Below, piece after piece: positions 15,743-23,095 of a DNA stretch of 39,839 bases. The notes beneath the pieces are model-generated. The model saw nothing but the letters and a program-made list of their open reading frames with translations, did not search any database and was not told where the DNA came from. A program made the translations under genes and the position numbers. How positions within the stretch are numbered: the first letter of the stretch is position 1; each line of letters begins with the position of its first letter. Source of the stretch: Microcaldota archaeon (GTDB lineage Archaea; Micrarchaeota; Micrarchaeia; Anstonellales; Bilamarchaeaceae); the NCBI GenBank assembly GCA_018812625.1, contig JAHJDH010000015.1, forward strand, positions 1-39,839, written 5' to 3'.

Positions 15743-17113
15743 TTGTCTGCTATAGATGACGTAATGAAATATATTGCCACAAACGAAGTAAGGTGGATTG
15801 ATTTACAGTTTTTTGATGTTAAAGGTAAGATGCATCGCATTACTGTTTCTAATAGAAAACTTGGCGAAGCAAGCTTTGGAAATGGAATTTATGCAGCTGA
15901 ACTCAGTGAAGTATTTGGCAAAAATGAACAGGGGGAGCTTATTCTACTTCCAGATCCTGACACTTTAGCTAGAATCCCATGGGAACCAGCATCAGTCAGG
16001 CTTATCTGCGATGTTGTTGTTGCACTCAAAAAAGAGAGATACTTGAAAGATCCAAGATATGTTGCTGAGAGGATGGAAACGAATCTTAGCGCTGCTGGAA
16101 TCAAGAATTCACTTATAGGTACTGAAGTGAGCTGTTATCTTTTGGATACGGCAACAGCAGACAAGAAAAACAGAGCACGTGGTGTAGGTGTTTTGATGGA
16201 TTCTCGGGAAGCAACCTGGGGACCTTCTCCACTGTCAAATGATGGTAGTGGTGCGTTTGTTGCAACTCCTCATGATTCAATGTATTCTGCAAGAAATCAG
16301 ATCTGTGAAACAATGGAAGATAATTTTGGTATGCTCATTGATTCTCACAGGCATGGTTCTTCGCCAACAGCACAGCAGACATTTGAGCTCTCACCAAGAG
16401 GCCTTAAGACAGCTGGAGATGCAGTAAATACATTAAAGTTCATCACAAAGAATCTTGCAACTGCAGTCAATGCAGCTGCAACTTTTATGCCATATCCAAT
16501 TGAAGGCGAGGCTGGAAACGGAATGGATGTATCTGTGAGTCTTTGGAAAACCAGTGAAAACAATATCTTTTACGATGGCAAAGAGTCATATGGACAGCTG
16601 AGCCAGACTGGAAGGTACTTCATCGGTGGTCTTCTTGAGCATGCTGGTGCAGTTTCATTGTTTACTGCCCCAACTCCAAACTCATACAAGAGACTTTCAA
16701 TGAAGAACTTTGCAGTTGGATGGAGCGTTACTGATTCCAATGCCCTTGTTCGTGTGCCTCATACCAAGAAAAATGTTAAAGAGGTTAAAAGAATCACATA
16801 TCAGGGAGCAGATCCATCAGCAAATCCCTACCTTGCAAATGCAATAGTATGTGCAGCTGGTCTTGATGGTATAAAGAACAAGATTGATCCTGGAGACCCT
16901 GTAGAAACTGATAGTAAGAAGAAGAGGGTTGAAAAAGATCTTCCAGACAGCCTATATGAGGCAATTGCAGAGCTTGAGAGCGACACCAAGTTCCTCAAAG
17001 GTGTTGTTCCATCAGAACTTCTTGGAGACTATCTTGATACCAAACTTAGACAGCACAAAGAATCTCTTCGTGGAATCAGCGGTCTTGAGCTTCAGAAGTA
17101 CTTTAATGTCTAA
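15743..17113 (+). CDS. Glutamine-synthetase-fold protein, probably catalytically degenerate
   Basis: A 456-residue homologue of type I glutamine synthetase over its whole length: VRWIDLQFFDVKG near the start, ATFMPYPIEGEAGNGM, PTPNSYKRL, ADPSANPYL and the LPDSLYEAI C-terminal helix. By eye the catalytic residues are mostly gone. The DGSS loop reads AAEL. The paired metal glutamates G-x-E-x-E read GTEVS. The HHE...GQxE segment reads RHGSSPTAQQT. M-H-x-H reads MDVS (Asp262). R-I-E reads RIT (Thr352), and the flap glutamate is missing. It may be a regulator or have a different activity. TTG at 15743 is chosen from the TATA box, GGTGGT 3 nt upstream, and the usual 19 residues before WIDLQF. ATG at 15764 or 15680 are alternatives. 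Confidence 0.85.
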   Translation: MSAIDDVMKYIATNEVRWIDLQFFDVKGKMHRITVSNRKLGEASFGNGIYAAELSEVFGKNEQGELILLPDPDTLARIPWEPASVRLICDVVVALKKERYLKDPRYVAERMETNLSAAGIKNSLIGTEVSCYLLDTATADKKNRARGVGVLMDSREATWGPSPLSNDGSGAFVATPHDSMYSARNQICETMEDNFGMLIDSHRHGSSPTAQQTFELSPRGLKTAGDAVNTLKFITKNLATAVNAAATFMPYPIEGEAGNGMDVSVSLWKTSENNIFYDGKESYGQLSQTGRYFIGGLLEHAGAVSLFTAPTPNSYKRLSMKNFAVGWSVTDSNALVRVPHTKKNVKEVKRITYQGADPSANPYLANAIVCAAGLDGIKNKIDPGDPVETDSKKKRVEKDLPDSLYEAIAELESDTKFLKGVVPSELLGDYLDTKLRQHKESLRGISGLELQKYFNV

Positions 17114-17140
17114 TTTTTTCTTTTCCTTTTATTTTTAAAA

Positions 17141-17152
17141 CCTGTACGTCCA
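17141..17152 (+). promoter_or_regulatory. TATA box of tRNA-Val
   Basis: ATTTTTAAAACC is centred about 23 bp before the first base of tRNA-Val at 17169, a usual archaeal promoter position for a tRNA gene. Confidence 0.5.
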
Positions 17153-17168
17153 AAGAACAACTTTACTT

Positions 17169-17287
17169 GGGCTCGTAGTCGAGAGCCTTGAACGGCATTC
17201 TGTTCAAGAATTGCCAGCAAGGCTGACAATGGTTAAGATGTTCGCCTTACACGCGAAAGATCCCCAGTTCGATCCTGGGCGAGCCCA
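17169..17287 (+). tRNA. tRNA-Val (anticodon TAC) with a 46-nt intron in the D-loop
   Basis: The acceptor stem GGGCTCG (17169-17175) pairs with CGAGCCC ending at 17286, with discriminator A at 17287 and no encoded CCA. The anticodon arm is TTCGC-CTTACAC-GCGAA with TAC at 17248-17250. The T-arm is CCCAG-TTCGATC-CTGGG. The D-arm is interrupted. A strict bulge-helix-bulge can be drawn: central helix GTCG/TGAC, bulges AG|A and AA|T, then inner helix GCCTTG/CAAGGC. Cutting there removes 17184-17229 and joins ...GTCGAG to TGGTTAAGAT. This restores A14, G15, G18G19 and A21. The mature RNA is 73 nt. The intron would lie between positions 15 and 16, a noncanonical site. Confidence 0.93.
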
Positions 17288-17381
17288 TATTTTTATTAAC
17301 ATCATCAGTTTCTGGTTTTTTGTTTTGAAAAACATGTTTGAGGATCTAAATCTCCTAATTATTTTGAACAATTCTCACAAG

Positions 17382-17400
17382 TACTACTAACTACTAATTT
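17382..17400 (+). repeat. Direct repeat copy 1, TACTACTAACTACTAATTT
   Basis: This 19-bp sequence recurs exactly at 17460-17478, 78 bp downstream. It is itself built of two ACTACTA units. Two copies do not make a CRISPR array, and no repeat-spacer periodicity continues. Confidence 0.85.
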
Positions 17401-17459
17401 GGGTGTGTTTATTAGTATTTAGTGCTTTTTTTCTAATTATATCGACGATAAAGTCCATA

Positions 17460-17478
17460 TACTACTAACTACTAATTT
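17460..17478 (+). repeat. Direct repeat copy 2, TACTACTAACTACTAATTT
   Basis: Exact second copy of the repeat at 17382-17400, followed like the first by T residues. A shorter inverted relative lies about 20 bp further on. The role is unknown. Protein-binding sites or element ends are possible. Confidence 0.85.
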
Positions 17479-17584
17479 TTTATAGCTTTACTAGTAGTTG
17501 TGCTAAATTAGTCTAAATCTACTAGAAATATACTATACAAAACTGTTCTGAATACTAACAAGAAAACTTAAACTCTGGGAAAGT

Positions 17585-18142
17585 TTATCTGCCATATCTT
17601 GGAAGGGATGGTGGCTTAGTGAATAAGAAGTATTTTTCTTTGCCTTCAAGTTCGTTCTGTATTCTATGTACGAAAATCCCTACTGGATCGGTTAAGCTTG
17701 GAACTCTTTTATGCAGTCCCTCAAATGATTCAAATGGTTTTTCTTCTCTTTCCCGAAGAATGCCTTCCATTGTTTTCTTTCCAATTCCAGGAAGTAGGTC
17801 AAGCATATGAACTCTGATCGAAATTGATTTTGCTCTGTTGATAAATCCAACAAAATCAGTTTCTCTCTCTTTAACTATTTTTTTAAGAATGGTAGGTAAA
17901 ATTTCTCTTGATCCATTAGTGAGTTCTTCATATTTCAGTCTTCCTTTGATGTGGGAAACTTCGTTTCGTCCTTCCTTGCCCACATAGACCTTTTGCCCAA
18001 GAATTACTGATGCGCTTGGGGTCAGTGTTGCTTCAAGTAGTGTGAAAAATTTGGATCCGACGAGCTGTACTACTGGTTCTTTTCGAATTGCCGATGCGTG
18101 ACCTGCTGGCAAATACTCTATAACCCAGGCGTAATCCTCCAT
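17585..18142 (-). CDS. DUF655 family predicted RNA-binding protein
   Basis: A 185-residue protein matching the archaeal DUF655 family (COG1491). The N-terminal half is a small beta domain starting MEDYAWVIEYLPAGHAS. The C-terminal half contains a helix-hairpin-helix-like element, LDLLPGIGKKTMEGILRERE, followed by PFESFEGLHKRVP and DPVGIFVHRIQNEL. The family is encoded with L21e and rpoF in many archaea, as here, which points to a translation or ribosome-maturation role. The ATG at 18142 is chosen because GAGTGAT ends exactly 4 nt before it. An in-frame GTG lies at 18151. The usual following gene (ksgA) is absent and a non-coding spacer follows instead. Confidence 0.9.
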   Translation of the reverse strand: MEDYAWVIEYLPAGHASAIRKEPVVQLVGSKFFTLLEATLTPSASVILGQKVYVGKEGRNEVSHIKGRLKYEELTNGSREILPTILKKIVKERETDFVGFINRAKSISIRVHMLDLLPGIGKKTMEGILREREEKPFESFEGLHKRVPSLTDPVGIFVHRIQNELEGKEKYFLFTKPPSLPRYGR

Positions 18143-18156
18143 ACAAATCACTCTTT

Positions 18157-18474
18157 TTAATTGATTTCTTTTAGGATGCTAGCTGCTTCCTCATCAGATA
18201 TCTCTATTCTATCCTTTGCAAGGATAGTTTTAAGTGTTGCGGGGTTTTCAGGTGCAATGTCAATAATTTTCACTGCAATCTCTTCTGTGATCTTTTCATG
18301 CTTTGTAAGGGTCTCAACAGTTTTTTCAATTTTATTGTTCTTTTCTTTATTGAATTTCTTTGCATGTTCAAGAGCCTGAGCCTGTTCATAGCCAAGTTCT
18401 CCGTCTTTTTCCCTTTTTGAGAGTACTTTCTCGGTATACTCGACTGTTACTGCTTTAGATGATTTAACTTCCAT
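18157..18474 (-). CDS. rpoF: DNA-directed RNA polymerase subunit F (Rpb4-like)
   Basis: A 105-residue protein of the archaeal Rpb4/RpoF family. Motifs are VTVEYTEKVLSKREKDGELGYEQAQALEHAKKF at the N-terminal half (here split: VTVEYTEKVLSKR and LGYEQAQALEHAKKF) and the C-terminal HRDC-like segment with IIDIAPENPATLKTILAK. With subunit E it forms the polymerase stalk that contacts the emerging RNA. The gene lies between L21e and DUF655, the conserved archaeal order. It overlaps the L21e 3' end by 11 bp. A GGTG motif lies 6 nt before the ATG at 18474. A GTG at 18483 is in frame. Confidence 0.93.
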   Translation of the reverse strand: MEVKSSKAVTVEYTEKVLSKREKDGELGYEQAQALEHAKKFNKEKNNKIEKTVETLTKHEKITEEIAVKIIDIAPENPATLKTILAKDRIEISDEEAASILKEIN

Positions 18475-18757
18475 TGGCTGCACCTATAAGTTTAAGATGA
18501 ATTGATCCAACAATGATCTTCTTCGTTGCTTTGATGTCTCTTACTTGGACAAGGTAGCCTCTTCCTCTCTTTTCTACAATGATCCCATGTCTATTTGCAT
18601 ATCTGAGATGAGGTAGTCCTGATCTTCGTGCTTTTGGAGTTATAATAACTTTATCTCCGACCCCGAACGTTCTAACTGCTTGAGTAACACTAACTTTACC
18701 TTTACCGCGTAGTTGTCGTGTTCTTCCACTAAATGCTCCTTTTGATCGTTTAACCAT
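18464..18757 (-). CDS. rpl21e: 50S ribosomal protein L21e
   Basis: A 97-residue basic protein with the family's signature segments: MVKRSKGAFSGRTRQLR at the start, then FGVGDKVIITPKARRSGLPH and NRHGIIVEKRGRGYLVQVRD. The SH3-like fold binds 23S rRNA in the large subunit. The ATG at 18757 is preceded by GTGAT at 4 nt spacing and gives the normal N-terminus. A GTG three codons earlier is part of that ribosome site. It is the first gene of the L21e-rpoF-DUF655 unit. Upstream at about 18790-18840 the AT-rich, TTTATAAA-containing region also serves the divergent TBP gene. Confidence 0.96.
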   Translation of the reverse strand: MVKRSKGAFSGRTRQLRGKGKVSVTQAVRTFGVGDKVIITPKARRSGLPHLRYANRHGIIVEKRGRGYLVQVRDIKATKKIIVGSIHLKLIGAANGS

Positions 18758-18858
18758 TGTAATCACAACATAATTCGTGTCAGAATGATGAGAGAAAGTC
18801 TTTAAAAAGACATTGCTCCCTTTATAAAGCCTTATAAATACTCTGAAAGGTGGTTCAT

Positions 18859-19428
18859 GTGTCTAAAAGTAAAAGTTTTGATTATGTTATTACTAATATG
18901 GTTGCGTCTGCTTCTTTGGGATTGGAGCTTGACCTATATTCACTTGCAAACAAGATTCCAGAAATTGAATACGAGCCAGAACAATTTCCTGGCGCCATCC
19001 TAAAGTATACTGATCCAAAGGCATCACTACTTCTTTTCAAAAATGGAAAAGTTGTGTGTGTTGGTTGTAAAAAGAAAGAAGAAATTGAAAAAACGATCCA
19101 AAAAACAATCAAAAAACTTACTCCGTATGCAAAAAAGATTACCAAAACCAAAAAGCCAAAAATCGAAATCACAAATATTGTTGCTTCTGCAAATTTACAT
19201 ATGGAACTTGACTTGTATAAAATTGCATACAAACTTCGTGATGTTGAATATGAGCCAGAACAATTTCCTGGCGCCATCCTAAAGTTCAAGGATCCAAAGG
19301 CATCACTGCTTCTTTTCAAAAATGGAAAAGTTATTTGCGCTGGTGCTAAAAATGAAAACGAAATCAAACTCGCACTTGCAAAAGCAAAAAAATTGCTGAT
19401 TCCGTATGCAGAAAAAGTAATGCGGTGA
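18859..19428 (+). CDS. tbp: TATA-box-binding protein
   Basis: A 189-residue TBP, the general transcription factor that bends promoter DNA. It consists of two TBP lobes. Each contains VASA, ELDLY, EYEPEQFPGAIL and PKASLLLFKNGKV, and carries the phenylalanine pair that kinks DNA (Phe in EQFPGAIL and in LLLFKNGK). The lobes are unusually alike. 87-bp segments at 18967-19053 and 19246-19332 differ at only six bases. A GGTGGT motif stands 4 nt before the GTG at 18859, which I take as the start. A GTG at 18850 is in frame. The gene is divergent from the L21e operon. Confidence 0.97.
   Translation: MSKSKSFDYVITNMVASASLGLELDLYSLANKIPEIEYEPEQFPGAILKYTDPKASLLLFKNGKVVCVGCKKKEEIEKTIQKTIKKLTPYAKKITKTKKPKIEITNIVASANLHMELDLYKIAYKLRDVEYEPEQFPGAILKFKDPKASLLLFKNGKVICAGAKNENEIKLALAKAKKLLIPYAEKVMR
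18967..19053 (+). repeat. Intragenic TBP repeat, lobe 1 copy
   Basis: This 87-bp segment encodes EYEPEQFPGAIL to the GKV strand of lobe 1. It matches 19246-19332 at 81 of 87 bases, including a 34-base exact run starting GAGCCAGAACAATTTCCTGG at 18973. Confidence 0.9.
19246..19332 (+). repeat. Intragenic TBP repeat, lobe 2 copy
   Basis: Counterpart of 18967-19053, offset by 279 bp (93 codons, in frame). The differences cluster at codons YTD versus FKD, with isolated third-base changes elsewhere. Synonymous sites are almost unchanged, which points to recent homogenisation. Confidence 0.9.
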
Positions 19429-19433
19429 TAACT

Positions 19434-19961
19434 GTGAAATGGCAGTTAGCCTTGATTCTTATTCTTCCCTTTATCCTTTTTGGATGTTCAGATCAGCAGC
19501 GCTCTCCACTTGGATTCAAAACTGTTGGTGAGTGCAATGCACAAACTACCAGAGCCTCAGCAACAATCCAATGTTATCACAATGCAGCAATAACAGCTGC
19601 TTATCTTGATCGTAAATCTGAAGCTATTTCAATATGCAGAAGCATCTGGACCGAGTTTAGAGGTCACCCTGATGATGGAAATGATATTCGAAGAAAGGCA
19701 GAACTTGCTTACAATACCTGCTTTTATGATATTGCAAAAATAACTGTTGATCCTTATCTTTGCAGTTCAATACAGCAACATGATAATCTAGGAACTGGAC
19801 TTCTTGGCGCTCAGGTTACTCAGGATCAGTGTATTGTTGATGTTACTGGTCTTGCTGATTCTGATCCGGAGCATTATTTTGAGACTCACAGTAGCATTTG
19901 TTCAGTTGCTTTCCTATTGCCACTACTAATGCTATTTATTCTTCACAAAGAGCATCCATAA
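19434..19961 (+). CDS. Putative lipoprotein with a C-terminal membrane segment
   Basis: A 175-residue protein beginning with a hydrophobic signal (MKWQLALILILPFILFGC) ending in a lipobox-like LFGC, so Cys18 could be lipid-modified. The outside part carries several cysteines and helix-pair-like segments. A hydrophobic stretch, VAFLLPLLMLFIL, is followed by a short basic tail at the C-terminus. The family is not recognised. The GTG at 19434 is preceded by GGTGAT exactly 4 nt upstream. That motif overlaps the tbp stop, so it is probably translated from the tbp transcript. The 3' end overlaps the convergent DUF1805 gene by 26 bp. Confidence 0.7.
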   Translation: MKWQLALILILPFILFGCSDQQRSPLGFKTVGECNAQTTRASATIQCYHNAAITAAYLDRKSEAISICRSIWTEFRGHPDDGNDIRRKAELAYNTCFYDIAKITVDPYLCSSIQQHDNLGTGLLGAQVTQDQCIVDVTGLADSDPEHYFETHSSICSVAFLLPLLMLFILHKEHP

Positions 19962-20232
19962 TCTCAAGAGCTTTTTTTACGCTCATGCCTTCTCTTATCC
20001 CCAGGTCTTCAGCCCAGGAAGTGGCATGTCTTATTTTTGCTTTCTTAAGATCATCCATGCTTTTCACTCCAGATACAAATGCAGCAACATCGCCCACTTT
20101 TTCAGCAGTATCTTTGTCAATATAACTGCATGCAACGTACCCGTTTTTTGCTTTTATAACAATTAGCGGAAGGTTTCCGATTTCATGTGTGACTGCTATG
20201 TATCTTTTCCCCTCAAAAGATACTTCATTCAT
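19936..20232 (-). CDS. DUF1805 (YunC-like) family protein
   Basis: A 98-residue protein matching DUF1805. The typical core is an N-terminal beta hairpin, then LPLIVIKAKNGYVACSYID, followed by a helix with DTAEKVGDVAAFVSGVKSMDDL and the terminal EGMSVKKALEIM. The family forms small alpha-beta proteins of unknown biochemical role and is common in archaea. The ATG at 20232 overlaps the S26e 3' end, so the pair is translationally coupled. A longer in-frame start at 20280 would lie within S26e and add only its basic-looking frame. Confidence 0.85.
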   Translation of the reverse strand: MNEVSFEGKRYIAVTHEIGNLPLIVIKAKNGYVACSYIDKDTAEKVGDVAAFVSGVKSMDDLKKAKIRHATSWAEDLGIREGMSVKKALEIMDALCEE

Positions 20233-20476
20233 ACATTTCCCTCTCTCTCTTTCTTTTTGCTTGTTCTTTTTTCTTTTCAAATATTTTTGAATGCTTTCCG
20301 CAGCTAATACAATAATGTACTGTATTAAATCCGGTGAATGTTACGTTGTCATCTCCTTTTAGATCTGTAGTAAAATGAGTTCGTTTTGTGTATTCAACAG
20401 CTTTATCGCGCGGTACTGTTCTTCCACAGTTCGCACATGAAACTGATCGTTCACGTCCTCTTCTTTTTTTCCCCAT
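20225..20476 (-). CDS. rps26e: 30S ribosomal protein S26e
   Basis: An 83-residue basic protein with the S26e zinc motif: SCANCGRTVPRDKAVEY at the start and CISCGKHSKIF later give two CxxC pairs. The tail KKKEQAKRKREREMYE is strongly basic. S26e sits at the mRNA exit channel of the small subunit in archaea that retain it. It is present only in some archaeal lineages, so it is mildly informative about affiliation. The start MGKKRRG at 20476 fits homologues. An ATG two codons earlier (20482) is possible. Confidence 0.93.
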   Translation of the reverse strand: MGKKRRGRERSVSCANCGRTVPRDKAVEYTKRTHFTTDLKGDDNVTFTGFNTVHYCISCGKHSKIFEKKKEQAKRKREREMYE

Positions 20477-20495
20477 GTGCATCCCTTTGTTAAAA

Positions 20496-21209
20496 TTATT
20501 GCATGTTTAATTTTCCTAAACATGTTCCATCTAACAAAAATATTATTGCATGGTTGAGTTTAAATAGTTTGTTGTTAAGGAGCGGACCAAGTTGATCTTT
20601 TTTTGAAAAATTGATCGGAAAACCGACGAGCGGATTGAATGCTGGTAGTAAAATTAATTTTATTTTTTCATTAAATTTTTTGTATCGTTTTTTTATCTTT
20701 TCTTTATCTGGCTCTGCAATTATCCAAACAGGTTCGCTATGTTTTTTTCCGATTGTATCAGTAGAACTAATCATTGGATGCTGGTGTCCCATCACTATAT
20801 ATTCACATTCCATAAGCTCATCTGATGGCCAGGAATGTCCATGCAAAAGTCCCAAATTTTCAAATACAAAACCTTCTGCTGGATGAATCTCTATGTCTTT
20901 TATTTTTTCAATTCCACCATCATGATTTCCACGTACAATAGTAACTTTGCAAATTTTTGATAATTTATCTAGTACTTCCTCTGTTTTTCTATCCACTATT
21001 GTGATCTCTTCTTTTACATCCCCAAGAAAAATTACATGCTCAACGTTGTGTTCGGCAATTACTTCCTTTAATTTCTCAAATAATCTCATACTGAAGCTTT
21101 CATCAAATATTCCCTTTGCCCTTAATCTTCGTTCCATGCCAAAATGAGTATCTCCAACTATCAATGTTTTTTTGATCAAAAGTGCAGGTGCATTATAGAT
21201 AAACTTCAT
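20496..21209 (-). CDS. Calcineurin-like metallophosphoesterase (COG1407 type)
   Basis: A 237-residue protein with the five blocks of the metallophosphoesterase fold: GDTHFG, GDVKEE (the usual GDxxD/E), GNHD, LLHGHSWP and GHQHP. Together these bind two metal ions. The short size and the HGHSWP/GHQHP spacing match the archaeal ICC-like COG1407 group, whose genes are often found next to DNA repair helicases. It is divergent here from the XPD gene. The substrate is unknown and could be nucleic acid. The ATG at 21209 is about 27 bp from the AT box centred near 21236. Confidence 0.9.
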   Translation of the reverse strand: MKFIYNAPALLIKKTLIVGDTHFGMERRLRAKGIFDESFSMRLFEKLKEVIAEHNVEHVIFLGDVKEEITIVDRKTEEVLDKLSKICKVTIVRGNHDGGIEKIKDIEIHPAEGFVFENLGLLHGHSWPSDELMECEYIVMGHQHPMISSTDTIGKKHSEPVWIIAEPDKEKIKKRYKKFNEKIKLILLPAFNPLVGFPINFSKKDQLGPLLNNKLFKLNHAIIFLLDGTCLGKLNMQ

Positions 21210-21231
21210 TATGTTCCTAATGAAACATCCT

Positions 21232-21242
21232 GCTTAAATTAT
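21232..21242. promoter_or_regulatory. Shared TATA-like box for the divergent phosphoesterase and XPD genes
   Basis: CTTAAATTAT is centred near 21236-21237. The phosphoesterase ATG (21209) is 27 bp one way and the XPD ATG (21262) 25-26 bp the other. Both would be leaderless from one box. A second AT tract (21247-21256) is too close to the XPD start to act as a TATA box. Confidence 0.5.
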
Positions 21243-21261
21243 TTGTTTTTAATATATCATT

Positions 21262-23094
21262 ATGGCTATTTATTTCAGACACAATTCTGTTAGACCCTCC
21301 CAGAAAGAGCTGATGGAAGATGTCTATGATGCCATTACTAATAATCATAATTTTTTAGCACATGCACCAACTGGCCTTGGGAAAACTGATGCAGTACTTT
21401 CTGCTGCGATAACCTCAGCAATTGAAAATGATCAAACTGTCTTTTTCTTAACTCCAAAAATCTCCCAGCATAAAATTGCAATGGAAGTTGCTAATGGAAT
21501 TGCAGCAAAACATGCGCTTCCAATTCGTTCTGTTGACATGGTTGGAAAATCTCATTGTTGTATTGATCAATCATTACAACAGTTAGATAACGATAGTTTT
21601 CACACAACATGCGCGCGTAAAATCAAAAACAAACAGTGTCTTCCATTTGCAAATGCCAGGGGCAATGGCCGTGTCCAGGAAGCTTTGGCAAACCTGAAAT
21701 TCAAACAAATGCTTGAAGGTTATGGAACAGGCATGCTAAGCCAGGATCTAATAAAGCTTGGCCAAAAGAAAGCCTGTTGTCCCTACGAGTGGCTTATCAA
21801 ACTTGGGGTAATGTCCAATGTAATAATTGGAGACTATTATCACATGCTGATTCCAGGAATTAGAGAAATATTCCTTATGAAAATCAAAAAAAGAATTGAA
21901 GATTCTGTGATAATAATTGACGAAGCGCATAATCTTGCTGGAAGAATAAGAAACTCTCTATCAAGAAGCGTCAATAATTTCACCTTTATCAGAGTTGCAA
22001 AAGAAATGCAAATGATGGGACTCGATGCTGGGCCTGTAGAGGAGGAATTTGGAAAATGGGCAGAAGAGCTTCTTGGAAAAAAACAAGAGATTAACATTGC
22101 TGCTTTTGAATTTGATTTTTTTATTGATAAATTTGGTCTTACTATAGAAGAAGCAACTGAGCGGCTGATTGATGTTGGAACTGAATACGTTGAAAAAACA
22201 AACAAGAAAAGTGCATGTTTGAATCTTGCAAAATTCATGTCTGAGTGGAAAATTGATAGCTATGAATGCGTACGTGTTCTCAAGAAAAAAGGAGACTGGT
22301 TCTTTTTATCAAAAAGACTTTTGGATCCAACTCCAGCAACCAGAGTTCTAAATCAATGCGCATCATCTGTTCTAATGAGTGGGACACTTCTTCCTCTTGA
22401 GATGCATAGGGATACTCTTGGACTCGATCCAGATCGAACTCATTTGAAAACATATGGGTCCCCTTTTAATCCTGAAAATGTCGTCAATATAATAACTGAA
22501 AATCACACTACGAAATATTCCCACAGAAACCCCAGAGCATATGAATCCATGGCAAAAAGCTTGGATAATATCATAGAAAAAACTCCTGGGGGAACAGCAA
22601 TATTCTTTCCATCTTATGGAGTTATGAAGAGCATCACACCTCTAATGCATTCACCAAATATTCTTACTCAAATCTCTGGTATGAAGCCAAAAGAAATCCA
22701 TGAACTAATAGGGAAATTTCAAAATGGCGGTGTTCTTTGCGGTGTTCAAGGCGGTTCTCTTTCTGAAGGTGTTGATTATTCTGGAGGGGAAATCAAAACA
22801 ACTGTGATCGTTGGAGTTGCGCTTGAGGAGATGGATGTTGAAACCAGAGCGTTGATTGATTATTATGATGAAAAATTTGGACGAGGCTGGGATTATGGCT
22901 ATATCTATCCGGGAACAATCAAAGCGCTTCAGGCAGCAGGCAGAGGACGAAGAAAAGAGTCTGATCGAGTTGCTTTAGTATATATGGATGAGAGATTTAG
23001 ATGGGGCAAATATAATTGGATTTTTAATAAGGATGAGCCGATAGTGATAACTGACAAACCTGAAGATATGGTCGGGGAGTTCTGGAAGGATTAA
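21262..23094 (+). CDS. xpd: XPD/Rad3-family DNA helicase
   Basis: A 610-residue superfamily 2 helicase. Walker A is APTGLGKT (35-42) and motif II is DEAH (220-223). Between them are the four cysteine positions of the XPD iron-sulfur domain: Cys99 or 100, Cys117, Cys126 and Cys172 or 173, the last in ACCPYEW. The later motifs SGTLLPL and QAAGRGRRKES are also clear. XPD enzymes unwind DNA 5' to 3' and act in repair. The length is typical for archaea. It precedes rfcL with one base between stop and start, so both are in one operon. Confidence 0.95.
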   Translation: MAIYFRHNSVRPSQKELMEDVYDAITNNHNFLAHAPTGLGKTDAVLSAAITSAIENDQTVFFLTPKISQHKIAMEVANGIAAKHALPIRSVDMVGKSHCCIDQSLQQLDNDSFHTTCARKIKNKQCLPFANARGNGRVQEALANLKFKQMLEGYGTGMLSQDLIKLGQKKACCPYEWLIKLGVMSNVIIGDYYHMLIPGIREIFLMKIKKRIEDSVIIIDEAHNLAGRIRNSLSRSVNNFTFIRVAKEMQMMGLDAGPVEEEFGKWAEELLGKKQEINIAAFEFDFFIDKFGLTIEEATERLIDVGTEYVEKTNKKSACLNLAKFMSEWKIDSYECVRVLKKKGDWFFLSKRLLDPTPATRVLNQCASSVLMSGTLLPLEMHRDTLGLDPDRTHLKTYGSPFNPENVVNIITENHTTKYSHRNPRAYESMAKSLDNIIEKTPGGTAIFFPSYGVMKSITPLMHSPNILTQISGMKPKEIHELIGKFQNGGVLCGVQGGSLSEGVDYSGGEIKTTVIVGVALEEMDVETRALIDYYDEKFGRGWDYGYIYPGTIKALQAAGRGRRKESDRVALVYMDERFRWGKYNWIFNKDEPIVITDKPEDMVGEFWKD

Positions 23095-23095
23095 T

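Larger units (their letters stand above)
17288..17584. other. AT-rich intergenic spacer with a 19-bp direct repeat
   Basis: About 300 bp with no plausible gene on either strand, between tRNA-Val and the end of the DUF655 gene. It contains two exact copies of TACTACTAACTACTAATTT (see the repeat entries) and an inverted relative (CTAGTAGTT near 17491). Nothing else structured was recognised. This is the largest non-coding gap in the window that contains no RNA gene. Confidence 0.6.

Noticed and set aside
17382-17478. CRISPR array
   Set aside because: Only two copies of a 19-bp repeat, no further periodic copies and no cas genes in the window.
21840-22238. 132-codon antisense frame within xpd
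   Set aside because: It lies opposite conserved XPD motifs and has no independent signals.
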